Origin: JALSKU01 sp964556545
GTDB lineage: Bacteria > Campylobacterota > Campylobacteria > Campylobacterales > JALSKU01
Direction of reading: 5' to 3'
Length of the DNA: 64,000 bases
Assembly (NCBI GenBank): GCA_964556545.1
Contig: CAZKWE010000059.1
Location: 43,345 to 107,344 of the forward strand
The notes below the pieces were generated by a model. It ran no database searches. It worked only from the letters and a program-made list of their open reading frames with translations, and had not been told where the DNA came from. This document shows positions 9,119-17,566 of this stretch, one piece after another (position 1 is the stretch's first letter; each line of letters begins with the position of its first letter). Position numbers and translations under genes: made by a program.

Positions 9119-9676
9119 TCAAGGATGAGGAATTTTAATCTTTGAGTTTAAGAGATAACCGGTTAAAATGATAAGAGAAAGTATAATAAAACCATTTTGT
9201 ATGATAGCAAAATACCACAAAAGATAGTATATCCACAAAAGTATGGCTCCAAGCGGAGTTGGAATACCCATAAAATACTTGCTTACTTCTCCGGCATTAT
9301 TTTGCAGATTAAATATAATAAGTCTTCTAATACCGCTTATGTAATAGTATATTAAAGTGATACCGGCTATCATTTCATAAAAAAAGCTACTATTGTTAAA
9401 AATTGCATAAAAGATAAACATAACAGGTACCAAGACAAAGCTTAAAGAATCGGCAAAAGAGTCAAGCTGTACTCCAAACTCGGTTGAAAGATTGTATTTT
9501 CTGGCAATTTTTCCATCAAATATATCAAAAGCACCTCCAAGCCATGCAAAAAGTGCAGCCTGGAAAAACTGAGTGTGTGTGATAAAATATATGGCTATCA
9601 GCCCAAAAGAGATATTGGCAAATGTAAAAATATTTGCCAAATTAAAGTGAGAGTTTTTGTTGTATAAAAAATTCAT
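9119..9676 (-). CDS. pssA: CDP-diacylglycerol-serine O-phosphatidyltransferase
   Basis: The enzyme makes phosphatidylserine, the precursor of phosphatidylethanolamine, at the inner membrane. The CDP-alcohol phosphotransferase signature (DG..AR, then G...D...D) is complete in FDIFDGKIARKYNLST plus EFGVQLDSFAD. About six membrane segments follow one another. At 185 residues it is compact. The gene overlaps the radical SAM gene upstream by 4 bp. Confidence 0.9.
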   Translation of the reverse strand: MNFLYNKNSHFNLANIFTFANISFGLIAIYFITHTQFFQAALFAWLGGAFDIFDGKIARKYNLSTEFGVQLDSFADSLSFVLVPVMFIFYAIFNNSSFFYEMIAGITLIYYYISGIRRLIIFNLQNNAGEVSKYFMGIPTPLGAILLWIYYLLWYFAIIQNGFIILSLIILTGYLLNSKIKIPHP

Positions 9677-10962
9677 TTGTTTACCTTTTCAAAATATTGT
9701 TCAAGCATATCTTGTTCAAATTCATCATTGCTACTGTATTCATAGCCAAAACATTCTTTCCACAAGGAGTGAGGTTCCATACAAAGATAGAAAAAAACTT
9801 TTTTATGCCAATTTTTAAATGCTTCGTATGAAGTTTTGAACATTTCAATTTTTGTATCTGTTTTGTATGATAATTTCCCTTTCACATCAACAAGAGGAAT
9901 TTGATGTATCTTTGTTTTAAATTCTCTATCTCTTATCTGTTTTAAAACAGGTTTTATAAATGTAAGAGTTCCAAAAGAAACCATGGCAACTTCACTACTT
10001 GAAAATTCATCCTGTAATCTTTTGTAAATTGCTGTATAATCTTTCAAATAATTTTCATATTCTACTATGGGATGAAAATGAAAACCTACTTTAATGCCTT
10101 TATCGGCTACTTTTCTTGCCGAAGAGATTCTTTTGTCAAGTTTTGCGGTTAAATGTTCTTCGTTTTCTATGATTACCGGGGTGTTTAAAGACCAAGTGAC
10201 TATAACATTTTTGGGGATATTGTTTTCAAGAAGGTATTTGATATTGTCTGATTTTGTTTTAAGCTCAAGAATAATATTTTGATGCTTCTTTGCAAAATCA
10301 AAAACAGCATCTAAAATTCCTTCTTTGTTTCCCCACATTAGAGAGTCTGAGCTTTGACCTGTGCCTATATGGTATCTTTTGTTCGGATCAAGTTTTATCT
10401 CTTTTAGTTTTTTATCAAAATTTTTATTGAAAATTACTTGATTTTGGTTATAAAATGATTGGATAGAACAGTAAGAACAGTCAAATCCGCAACTCTCAAC
10501 CGCATCAAGTGTAAAAAGATTGCAACATCTTGTTTTTTCACTTGCTACAGGGCATTGTCCAAGCCCAAGGGAATTTTTTTCAACTGTTTTTGTTGTAACT
10601 CCTTTTGGATGATACTCTTCTTTGGATGAAAAATTTGAGTAACTGTTTGGTTTTGTTTTTAACTCTTCATATCTTTTATATAGATTATTTAGCAACTCTT
10701 TTTTGGTGTGTTTTATATCATCACTTTTTTTTACCGGTATTTTTAAAAATTTATTTATATTTCCTTCATCCCATATATTGATATCATTTGCTATGGTTAT
10801 GAGATTTTTTATCTCGGATACACTTAGTAAAAAATCCAAGCTGAACTTTTTTATAAAATTTTGCTCATCTTTGGATAATTTTTTAAAATTTGTATGTTTT
10901 ATGGCATTATCAAATTTATCTGATTGTTTTTGCATAAGCAACATAAGTTTTTTATTTTTCAC
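9673..10962 (-). CDS. Radical SAM protein related to spore photoproduct lyase
   Basis: This 429-residue protein carries a radical SAM cluster motif CGFDCSYCSIQ, the flanking KTRCCNLFTLDAVESC and the later IGTGQSSDSLMW segment, as in SplB-like proteins. Spore photoproduct lyase repairs a UV thymine lesion in spores, but these bacteria do not sporulate, so the substrate is open. An N-terminal extension of about 120 residues precedes the radical SAM core. It is coupled to pssA by a 4-bp overlap. The assignment to the family is good; the reaction is not known. Confidence 0.82.
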   Translation of the reverse strand: MKNKKLMLLMQKQSDKFDNAIKHTNFKKLSKDEQNFIKKFSLDFLLSVSEIKNLITIANDINIWDEGNINKFLKIPVKKSDDIKHTKKELLNNLYKRYEELKTKPNSYSNFSSKEEYHPKGVTTKTVEKNSLGLGQCPVASEKTRCCNLFTLDAVESCGFDCSYCSIQSFYNQNQVIFNKNFDKKLKEIKLDPNKRYHIGTGQSSDSLMWGNKEGILDAVFDFAKKHQNIILELKTKSDNIKYLLENNIPKNVIVTWSLNTPVIIENEEHLTAKLDKRISSARKVADKGIKVGFHFHPIVEYENYLKDYTAIYKRLQDEFSSSEVAMVSFGTLTFIKPVLKQIRDREFKTKIHQIPLVDVKGKLSYKTDTKIEMFKTSYEAFKNWHKKVFFYLCMEPHSLWKECFGYEYSSNDEFEQDMLEQYFEKVNK

Positions 10963-11026
10963 CTGAAAATATCCTTTTTGTCAGAAAATAAAATCATAAA
11001 AGGTTCATTCTTAATCGGAATTGTAC

Positions 11027-11722
11027 TCAACCCTTCTTTTTATCTATCTTAAAAAGTTGGGGTTCTATGGTTATATCGGTTGAGATAAAGCTTTGTTTTT
11101 TTTGAATTATATCTTTTATGAGGTTTGCTATATCTGTCGGATTTATAAAACTTAAATTGTCTTTTGAGGGACAAAAATCAAGTTCGTTAAAAAATGAAGT
11201 ATTTGTTATATCCGGATTAATATTGATAATTTTTATACCACTTTTTCTTGCTTCGTAAAATAATGAGATGCCAAAATGTCTCAAAGCTGCTTTTGTTGCT
11301 CCGTAGACTGCACCTCTTGGGGCCGGTTTTATGCCTGAGATGGAGTTGATATTGAAAATATAACCTCTGTTTTTTTTGATAGATCTTAAAAATATTTTAC
11401 TTAAAAGCAATGGGGCGGTTAAGTTTACCTCTATCATATTTTCTATATCTTTTATACTCAATTCTTCATGCGGAGCAAATCTTCCAAGTCCGGCACAATT
11501 GATAAGTATGTCGACATCCTTTTTTTTATAAGTTTCAATAAATCTGTGAAGTTCTTTTTTATCGCTCAAATCGCACACTATGGGAATAAAGTTTTCATTT
11601 TTTATATTGCATTGTTTAAAATTTCTACCTATCCCCAGGACTTTATATCCGCAAGAAAGTAAAGCTTTTGCTATTTCTTTGCCTATACCGCTGCTTGCAC
11701 CGCTGATAACAACATTTTTCAT
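11027..11722 (-). CDS. Short-chain dehydrogenase/reductase
   Basis: A 231-residue SDR with the nucleotide motif SGASSGIGKEIAKAL at the N-terminus, NCAGLG at about 76-81, the catalytic serine in INSISG and the YxxxK pair in YGATKAAL. The substrate cannot be read from the sequence. It overlaps the upstream nucleosidase-like gene by 4 bp (ATGA), which suggests that the two products are made together. Confidence 0.9.
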   Translation of the reverse strand: MKNVVISGASSGIGKEIAKALLSCGYKVLGIGRNFKQCNIKNENFIPIVCDLSDKKELHRFIETYKKKDVDILINCAGLGRFAPHEELSIKDIENMIEVNLTAPLLLSKIFLRSIKKNRGYIFNINSISGIKPAPRGAVYGATKAALRHFGISLFYEARKSGIKIININPDITNTSFFNELDFCPSKDNLSFINPTDIANLIKDIIQKKQSFISTDITIEPQLFKIDKKKG

Positions 11723-12258
11723 ATATCTATCTCGCTTATATTTTGTTTTATTAAATTATATATAAAATTATTTGTTATATGTTCGGTGGATAGGTAGTCT
11801 GATATAATTTTGTATATTTTTATATTTTCTTTATTTGTAAAAATTTTTGCGGCTTTATAAAAGCCGTATCCTTCCATATCTATAAGGATATTTTTTTTTA
11901 AACTCTCTTTTTTATAAACAATATTATCAAAAGTATATAGGATTTCTCCTTTTTTTGCAATAGATATTTTTTTGCCGGTTGTTGCATCTATAACAGCTTT
12001 TATATCGCAAAGAGAGCCTTTTTCTTTCATAATATTATTGGTACCGCAAATACCTATATTTACTATCTTTTTTATCTGTTTGTCTTTTGCTATATATGTT
12101 GTGGCAATGGCAGAATTCAATTTTCCCATTCCGCTTACAATAAGCGATATATTATCATTGGCATATATCAAAAAAGGTTTTTTATCTATTTGTTTTAAGC
12201 CAAAATATTCTATCAAACCTTTGGCTTCGCTAAAAATAGCAGTTACTATACATATCAT
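11719..12258 (-). CDS. Nucleoside phosphorylase/nucleosidase-superfamily protein
   Basis: The 179-residue protein resembles the PNP/MTA-SAH nucleosidase fold: the N-terminal IVTAIFSEAKGLIEYF, the glycine-rich LIVSGMGKLNSA, NIGICGT, and a purine/ribose-binding segment LIDMEGYGFYKAA with the expected Glu. It is shorter than MTA/SAH nucleosidase (about 230 aa), so it may act on another nucleoside. It is the first gene of a two-gene unit with the SDR downstream. The fold call is good, the substrate unknown. Confidence 0.72.
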   Translation of the reverse strand: MICIVTAIFSEAKGLIEYFGLKQIDKKPFLIYANDNISLIVSGMGKLNSAIATTYIAKDKQIKKIVNIGICGTNNIMKEKGSLCDIKAVIDATTGKKISIAKKGEILYTFDNIVYKKESLKKNILIDMEGYGFYKAAKIFTNKENIKIYKIISDYLSTEHITNNFIYNLIKQNISEIDI

Positions 12259-12313
12259 AATGATATTTTATCAAAATTTTGGCAAAATATAATAAAAATT
12301 AAGGTGTATAGAA

Positions 12314-14074
12314 TTGATATATAGTTTTAAAAAAATTTTAAACGAATTGTTAAAATATAAAAAAGAGTTTATTACAGCAAATATCATAGCTGTTGTAGCA
12401 GTTTTGGTAAGTACTCCCGCACCTCTATTGATGCCTTTGCTGGTTGATGAAGTATTGCTGAAGAAACCGGGATTTTTGACTAATCATATAGATAGATTGT
12501 TTGGCCATCAAGAAGCATATATTTATATCATTATAGTTTTAATAATGACTATCCTTTTAAGGGCAATGTTTTTTGGTCTGACCGTATGGCATGATTATAT
12601 ATTTTCAAAGATTTCAAAAAATATGACTTATAAAATAAGAAAAGATATGCTTTCTCATCTTTCAAAACTTTCTTTAAATGAATATGAAAGTTTTGGAAGC
12701 GGCAAGATATCATCTTTGTTTTTGATTGATGTGGCAACTGTTGAAACTTTTTTGGGTATGAGTATAAGCAAACTTATAGTATCCGTGCTTACGGTCCTTG
12801 GTGTTGCGATAGTGCTTTTGCTGATAAACTGGAAATTGGCTCTTTTTATATTGTTGGTCAATCCATTTGTTGTAGTACTTAGTAAAAAATTTGCAAGAAA
12901 AGTCAGTATTTATAAGAAAGAGGAAAATAAAACTTTTGAAGCTTTTAGTGAAGCTTTGGGAGAGACACTTGATTTGTTTTGGCAAATAAGAGCTTCAAAC
13001 CAGGAGAAAAACTTTATAAAAAAACTTTATAAAAAAAGCAATGAAATAAAAGATGCCGGTATCAGTTTTGCATACAAAAGTGATGCTGCCATAAGATTTT
13101 CTTTTTTGCTTTTTTTGGGCGGATTTGAAATTTTTAGAGCCGCTTCCATATTTACCGTTGCATACGGAAATTTAAGTATCGGTTTAATGCTTGCAATTTT
13201 TGGATATCTTTGGGTAATGATGGGACCTGTTCAAGAGATACTCAATATACAGTACTCTTATCATAATGCAAAAAGAGCATTAAACAGAATAAACAAGATA
13301 TTTGAAATGGAAAAAGAACCTGCTTATGCACATATTGAAAATCCTTTTAAAAACAGCAGAACAAATTCTGTAACTCTAAAAGATGTGTACTTTTCATACG
13401 ATAAGAAAAATATGATATTGAAAGATATAAATATGCATATAAAAAAAGGTACCCATGTTGCCATAGTAGGAGCCAGCGGAAGTGGGAAGACTACACTTGC
13501 ACAGATTATGGTAGGTTTTTATCCTCTGCATAAAGGCGAGCTTTTTTATGACGGTATCAATATAAAAGAGATAGGGTTGGATGTGGTAAGAGAAAATGTT
13601 TTTTTGGTTTTGCAAAATCCTATGCTTTTTAATGATACTGTGAGATTCAATCTTACTTTGGGAAAAGAGATAGAAGATGAAAAGATTTGGGAGGCATTAA
13701 GAATTGCACAATTGGAAAATATAGTTGCAAGTTTTGATAAAAAACTTGATACCTATGTAGGCAAAAACGGTATCAAGCTTTCAGGAGGGCAAAGACAACG
13801 TATAAGCATAGCCAGAATGATACTGCAAGATCCGAATGTTATAATCTTTGATGAGTCAACCAGTGCACTTGATATACATACGGAAGAGTCTCTTTTTAAA
13901 GCTTTGCAAGATATATTAAAAGAAAAAACGGTTATAATAATAGCCCACAGACTAAGTACAATAAAACAGGCAGACTATATATATATGCTTGAAGGCGGAA
14001 AAATAATAGAAGAAGGAACCAAAGAGGAACTTATCAAAAAAGAGGGCAAGTTTGCCAAACATATAGGAGGTTAG
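12314..14074 (+). CDS. MsbA-like ABC exporter (fused membrane and ATPase domains)
   Basis: The 586-residue half-transporter has six membrane helices in the first 310 residues and a C-terminal ATPase with Walker A GASGSGKTT, signature LSGGQRQR, Walker B VIIFDES and the H-loop AHRLSTI. It may flip lipid A-core or another lipid; other substrates are possible. The gene starts with TTG or a nearby codon after GGTGTAGA and is followed after 3 bp by a SYLF protein and then a DedA protein, which together look like an envelope operon. Confidence 0.88.
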   Translation: MIYSFKKILNELLKYKKEFITANIIAVVAVLVSTPAPLLMPLLVDEVLLKKPGFLTNHIDRLFGHQEAYIYIIIVLIMTILLRAMFFGLTVWHDYIFSKISKNMTYKIRKDMLSHLSKLSLNEYESFGSGKISSLFLIDVATVETFLGMSISKLIVSVLTVLGVAIVLLLINWKLALFILLVNPFVVVLSKKFARKVSIYKKEENKTFEAFSEALGETLDLFWQIRASNQEKNFIKKLYKKSNEIKDAGISFAYKSDAAIRFSFLLFLGGFEIFRAASIFTVAYGNLSIGLMLAIFGYLWVMMGPVQEILNIQYSYHNAKRALNRINKIFEMEKEPAYAHIENPFKNSRTNSVTLKDVYFSYDKKNMILKDINMHIKKGTHVAIVGASGSGKTTLAQIMVGFYPLHKGELFYDGINIKEIGLDVVRENVFLVLQNPMLFNDTVRFNLTLGKEIEDEKIWEALRIAQLENIVASFDKKLDTYVGKNGIKLSGGQRQRISIARMILQDPNVIIFDESTSALDIHTEESLFKALQDILKEKTVIIIAHRLSTIKQADYIYMLEGGKIIEEGTKEELIKKEGKFAKHIGG

Positions 14075-14077
14075 GAT

Positions 14078-14740
14078 ATGAAAAAAATTATATATATATT
14101 TATGCTGATTGTCGCAGTTGCTTTGTATGCCGGGCAAAAGCAAGAAAGTATAATTATAGCGGCAGCAGATATTATGAATGACATTATGAGTATTCCTGAA
14201 AAATCAATACCGCCAAAATTACTTAAAAATGCTAAAGCCATAGCAATTATCCCGCATGTTATAAAAGCAGGTTTGGTTGTGGGTGGAAGATTTGGAAGAG
14301 GAGTGTTGCTTATAAAACGAAATGGAAAATACAGTGCCCCATGCTTTATTAACTTAACGGGAGGAAGTCTTGGATGGCAAATAGGAGTTCAATCAAGTGA
14401 TATTATACTGGTTTTTAAAAATGCCAATGCGGTAGATGGGATAGTAAGCGGAAAGTTTACTTTGGGAGCCGATGCGGCAGTTGCTGCCGGACCTGTAGGA
14501 AGAAATGCACTGGCTGCTACTGATGCATCACTACAGGCTGAGATATATTCTTATTCAAGATCAAAAGGACTTTTTGCGGGTATCGCACTTGATGGCACCG
14601 CTTTAAGTGTAAATGATGATTATAATGAAATATATTACAAAAAAGAGGTGTATCCTACCGATATATTTAAAGGATATCACATAAGAGTACCAAAAAGCGG
14701 GCAAGTTTTGATAGAGACCGTATCAAGATATACAAGATAA
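14078..14740 (+). CDS. SYLF/Ysc84-domain secreted protein
   Basis: A 220-residue protein with an N-terminal signal peptide (MKKIIYIFMLIVAVALYAG) and a complete SYLF (Ysc84) domain: AIIPHVIKAGLVVGGRFGRGV, GGSLGWQIGVQSSD and TLGADAAVAAGPVGR. SYLF domains bind lipids, but the bacterial role is poorly understood. It lies 3 bp after the ABC exporter and 10 bp before dedA, so it is probably co-transcribed with both. Confidence 0.86.
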   Translation: MKKIIYIFMLIVAVALYAGQKQESIIIAAADIMNDIMSIPEKSIPPKLLKNAKAIAIIPHVIKAGLVVGGRFGRGVLLIKRNGKYSAPCFINLTGGSLGWQIGVQSSDIILVFKNANAVDGIVSGKFTLGADAAVAAGPVGRNALAATDASLQAEIYSYSRSKGLFAGIALDGTALSVNDDYNEIYYKKEVYPTDIFKGYHIRVPKSGQVLIETVSRYTR

Positions 14741-14750
14741 AAGCCAAATC

Positions 14751-15311
14751 ATGAATGATATCTTTACTTCACTTTCTACTTATGGGTATGTTATACTCTT
14801 TTTGTATTCTTTTGGGGGAGGATTTTTTGCTTTGGTTGCTGCCGGGATACTCTCATATGCCGGCAAAATGGATATAACAATATCCATAATAGTAGCTTTT
14901 ACAGCAAACTTTATAGGAGACTTAACTCTTTTTTATATAGCAAGATATAACAAATCCATAGTTATGCCTTATATTAAAAAGCACAGAAGAAAACTTGCAC
15001 TTAGTTCAATTATGATGAAAAAATATGGTGATAAGATTATATTTTTTCAAAAGTTTATATACGGAGTAAAAACTCTTGTTCCCATTGCCATAGGATTGAC
15101 AAGATATAATTTTAAAAAATTTACGATTTACAATCTTATATCAGCTTTTATATGGGCATTGCTATTTGGTCTTGGCAGTTTTTACAGCGGAAAATACCTC
15201 TTGGAAGCAGTAATTTATTTAAAAAATCATATATGGATTACTCCTGTATTGCTTATGGTGCTTTTATATCTTATGTGGCTGTATATGGAAAAAGCAACCA
15301 AAAAGAGGTAG
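14751..15311 (+). CDS. DedA-family membrane protein
   Basis: A 186-residue polytopic DedA/SNARE-associated protein. The family pattern is seen in the N-terminal YLFLYSFGGGFFALVAAG-like helix, GDLTLFYIARY, the charged loop and the FFQKFIYGVKTLVPIAIG segment with its basic residue. Members are linked to membrane lipid transport (undecaprenyl phosphate or other phospholipids) and membrane potential. It is the last gene of the exporter-SYLF-dedA unit and stops 4 bp before the convergent polymerase gene. Confidence 0.88.
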   Translation: MNDIFTSLSTYGYVILFLYSFGGGFFALVAAGILSYAGKMDITISIIVAFTANFIGDLTLFYIARYNKSIVMPYIKKHRRKLALSSIMMKKYGDKIIFFQKFIYGVKTLVPIAIGLTRYNFKKFTIYNLISAFIWALLFGLGSFYSGKYLLEAVIYLKNHIWITPVLLMVLLYLMWLYMEKATKKR

Positions 15312-15314
15312 ATT

Positions 15315-16580
15315 TCAGACCATCTCTATGGCATGTTTGACGATATCTACGCCATATCTTCTTCTTAATTTATCTATATTTTCATATAGCTTTTTTTCCG
15401 TACGATCACTTCGTATATGCAAAAGAGAGTAAGTGCTGTTTTTTATATTGTTGAAATTTGTCAATGAAAGGGAGAGCCTTATAATCTTGCTACTTTTATA
15501 GATATCTATCTCTTCAAAAAGTTTTATAAACTCTCTTTTTAAAAAAGATTCCGTAAAAATTCTATTGTAAGTTTTATGCTTTTTGGATTTCTCTTTAAAC
15601 TCATATTTAATGCTTAAAAATATCGTCGAAGCTCTATATCCGCTTCTGTTTAATATGAAAGATATGTGCCTTATGAGTATATGGAGTCTTCTTTTTATCT
15701 CATTTCTATCTCCTACGGGATCGAATGTTCTTGATATGCCTATGGATTTTCTCTCTTTTTTAGGGATAACTTTATCTCTGTCCGAACCGCTTATGCGATC
15801 ATACAGCTCTTTTGATTCTCTTCCTTGCGAATAGAAAAAAGTTTTTGAATTGTAAATATCTCCAAGAGTGCCCTTTTTGTAGCTCTGCAATCTTTTTGCC
15901 CAAGATTTGCCTATACCCGGAAACTTCTCTATCGGTATATCTTTTATAAAATCGTATATTTTATCCTGATCGACCATCTTGATGCCCTCCGGTTTGGCAA
16001 AAGATGTGGCGAGTTTGGCTATCCATTTCGTCTGTGCGATACCTATGGATATGGGAAGATTTAGCCTATCTTTTACGATTTTTTTTATTTGGTATGCAAA
16101 AAAAATTACCTTATCATCCTCTATAAAACCGGAAAGATCTGCAAAAAATTCATCTATACTATACTGTTCTACGATAGGCATATATCTCTTTAGAAGATGG
16201 TTCAATCTAAAAGATAGAGTATGATACAGTATATGATTGGGAGGTAAAACTATCAAATTGGGACATAAAGATACGGCTTCTTTTATGCTCATACCTGTTT
16301 TTATACCGTAAGCCCTTGCTTCGTAGCTTGCGGTTATGACGATACCTCTTATTCTATCTCCGTCAAGAAAATAGGATCTTCCTTTAAATCCGTCTTTTGA
16401 AAAAAATAGCGAGGGTACGAAAGCACCTCTGTTTGCCGTCATAGCCTTTTTGTAACCCTTTTGTTCAAATATAAACCGATCGCTTCTTCCTCCGACAATA
16501 ACTTTTTTGTTTAAAAGTGTTCTATCTTTCGTTCTCTCTGCCGAAACGAAAAAAGAGTCAAGATCAAGATGCAATATCAT
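15315..16580 (-). CDS. Y-family translesion DNA polymerase (DinB/UmuC type)
   Basis: A 421-residue error-prone polymerase. The catalytic carboxylates are present in HLDLDSFFVSAE at the N-terminus (D6, D8) and in YSIDEFFADL near residue 140. The helix-hairpin-helix segment reads FPGIGKSWAKRL, and a little-finger domain follows. Such enzymes copy past DNA lesions. It is read away from the S24-type repressor gene at 16796, and a 26-codon small frame precedes it by 10 bp. The layout implies damage-induced control by that repressor. Confidence 0.93.
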   Translation of the reverse strand: MILHLDLDSFFVSAERTKDRTLLNKKVIVGGRSDRFIFEQKGYKKAMTANRGAFVPSLFFSKDGFKGRSYFLDGDRIRGIVITASYEARAYGIKTGMSIKEAVSLCPNLIVLPPNHILYHTLSFRLNHLLKRYMPIVEQYSIDEFFADLSGFIEDDKVIFFAYQIKKIVKDRLNLPISIGIAQTKWIAKLATSFAKPEGIKMVDQDKIYDFIKDIPIEKFPGIGKSWAKRLQSYKKGTLGDIYNSKTFFYSQGRESKELYDRISGSDRDKVIPKKERKSIGISRTFDPVGDRNEIKRRLHILIRHISFILNRSGYRASTIFLSIKYEFKEKSKKHKTYNRIFTESFLKREFIKLFEEIDIYKSSKIIRLSLSLTNFNNIKNSTYSLLHIRSDRTEKKLYENIDKLRRRYGVDIVKHAIEMV

Positions 16581-16590
16581 CTGCCTTCTC

Positions 16591-16671
16591 TTAAAAAATT
16601 GCCTCTCCTATTTTAGAAAAACGGTCTATCAAATTTTCAAGAAAGCGATCTGCTATTTTTATAACCAACAT
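16591..16671 (-). CDS. Small open frame (26 aa) leading the polymerase gene
   Basis: ATG at 16671 is preceded by a near-perfect ribosome site (AAGGAGATA) and opens a 26-residue frame that ends at TAA (16591-16593), 10 bp before the polymerase ATG. The peptide has an amphipathic look (MLVIKIADRFLENLIDRFSK). It may be a leader peptide that couples translation of the polymerase, or a small protein in its own right. No known family is recognisable at this length. Confidence 0.45.
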   Translation of the reverse strand: MLVIKIADRFLENLIDRFSKIGEAIF

Positions 16672-16692
16672 ATTATCTCCTTTTTATTGCAA

Positions 16693-16698
16693 ATTGTA
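16693..16698 (-). promoter_or_regulatory. Possible -10 box for the polymerase transcript
   Basis: TACAAT on the minus strand (ATTGTA on plus, 16693-16698) lies 22 bp before the small-frame ATG and next to the palindrome at 16714-16763. Position relative to the palindrome suits repression by a bound regulator. Confidence 0.35.
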
Positions 16699-16713
16699 TT
16701 ATTTTTCTAAACA

Positions 16714-16763
16714 ATAGCATAAATATATTTCATTATGAAATATATTTATAAAAAATATGCTAT
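16714..16763. promoter_or_regulatory. Long palindrome, likely operator between repressor and polymerase
   Basis: TAAATATATTTCAT (16720-16733) and ATGAAATATATTTA (16735-16748) form a perfect 14-bp inverted repeat around one T. Outside it, ATAGCAT (16714-16720) is mirrored by ATGCTAT (16757-16763). The site covers the divergent promoter region of the S24 repressor and the polymerase, which is where a dimeric CI/LexA-like repressor would bind. Confidence 0.6.
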
Positions 16764-16766
16764 AAT
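16761..16766 (+). promoter_or_regulatory. -10 box for the S24 repressor gene
   Basis: TATAAT at 16761-16766 overlaps the outer arm of the palindrome and lies 29 bp before the ATG at 16796, with GGAGATAGT as ribosome site. This position allows autorepression. Confidence 0.5.
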
Positions 16767-16795
16767 ATTTTTTATATTAAAATATTGGAGATAGT

Positions 16796-17449
16796 ATGAA
16801 AGATATAAATGACATATTTGAAATAATGAAAGATATATTGTCTTCTGAAATAGGTGAAAAAAAAGTATATGACAAGGACTTGGCAAAAGTTTTGGGAATC
16901 AATCATTTAACTTTAGCTACAATGAAAAAAAGAGGTAAACTTCCTTATGATAAAATACTTGATTTTTGTGCCAAGAGAAAGATATCCATAAACTGGCTTT
17001 TGTATGACCAGGTAATTGAAAGCATAAGAGATGAAACTGAAAAGTTTGCCCGCATAAGGTATTTTGGTGATATTTATGCAAGTGCCGGGGGAGGAGCTTT
17101 TAATTGGGACGAAGAGAGTGAGTATATAAATATTGACAAAAAGATGCTTGAGCATTTAGGAGTGATAAACACAAAAGAGATAGATGCCATTAATGTTATG
17201 GGCGAGTCAATGGAGCCGACTTTAAAAGAAGGAAGTGTGGTATTTGTTGACAAAAGTGATACAAATATAAAAAAAGGAGGTATTTTTATACTCTCCACCA
17301 ATGATGGTCTTTTTATAAAGAGAGTTTTATATAGAGTTGACGGAAGTTGTGATATTATTTCTGACAACCCTGCATATCCTCCTCAAAGGATACTGCAGGG
17401 AAGTTTTCAAATCATAGGAAAAGTTGTGGGACTTATAAGCAACTTTTAG
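16796..17449 (+). CDS. CI/LexA-like self-cleaving repressor (HTH plus S24 peptidase)
   Basis: The 217-residue protein has an N-terminal helix-turn-helix (about 25-70, CI-repressor type) and a C-terminal S24 domain. All autocleavage features are present: an Ala-Gly bond at A97-G98 in IYASAGGG, the nucleophile S138 in MGESMEPT, and the general base K175 in LFIKRVLY. It faces the Y-family polymerase across a long palindrome. Classical LexA is generally missing in Campylobacterota, so this protein could provide a local damage switch. A phage-derived origin is possible but no phage genes are nearby. Confidence 0.9.
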   Translation: MKDINDIFEIMKDILSSEIGEKKVYDKDLAKVLGINHLTLATMKKRGKLPYDKILDFCAKRKISINWLLYDQVIESIRDETEKFARIRYFGDIYASAGGGAFNWDEESEYINIDKKMLEHLGVINTKEIDAINVMGESMEPTLKEGSVVFVDKSDTNIKKGGIFILSTNDGLFIKRVLYRVDGSCDIISDNPAYPPQRILQGSFQIIGKVVGLISNF

Positions 17450-17566
17450 ATTTATAAAAATATGCTACCAATACGATAAAAATAAAACAAGTTTTATAAA
17501 TTTTAAGGTTTTTTTTGATAAAATAAATCACTATATGCTATAAAAACAATAAGATAAGGTTTAATT

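Noticed and set aside
15311..15345. Possible terminator hairpin between dedA and the polymerase gene
   Set aside because: The pairing is short and interrupted, with no clear stem.
16796..17449. S24 repressor as evidence for a prophage
   Set aside because: No integrase, structural or lysis genes are nearby and the partner is a DNA polymerase.
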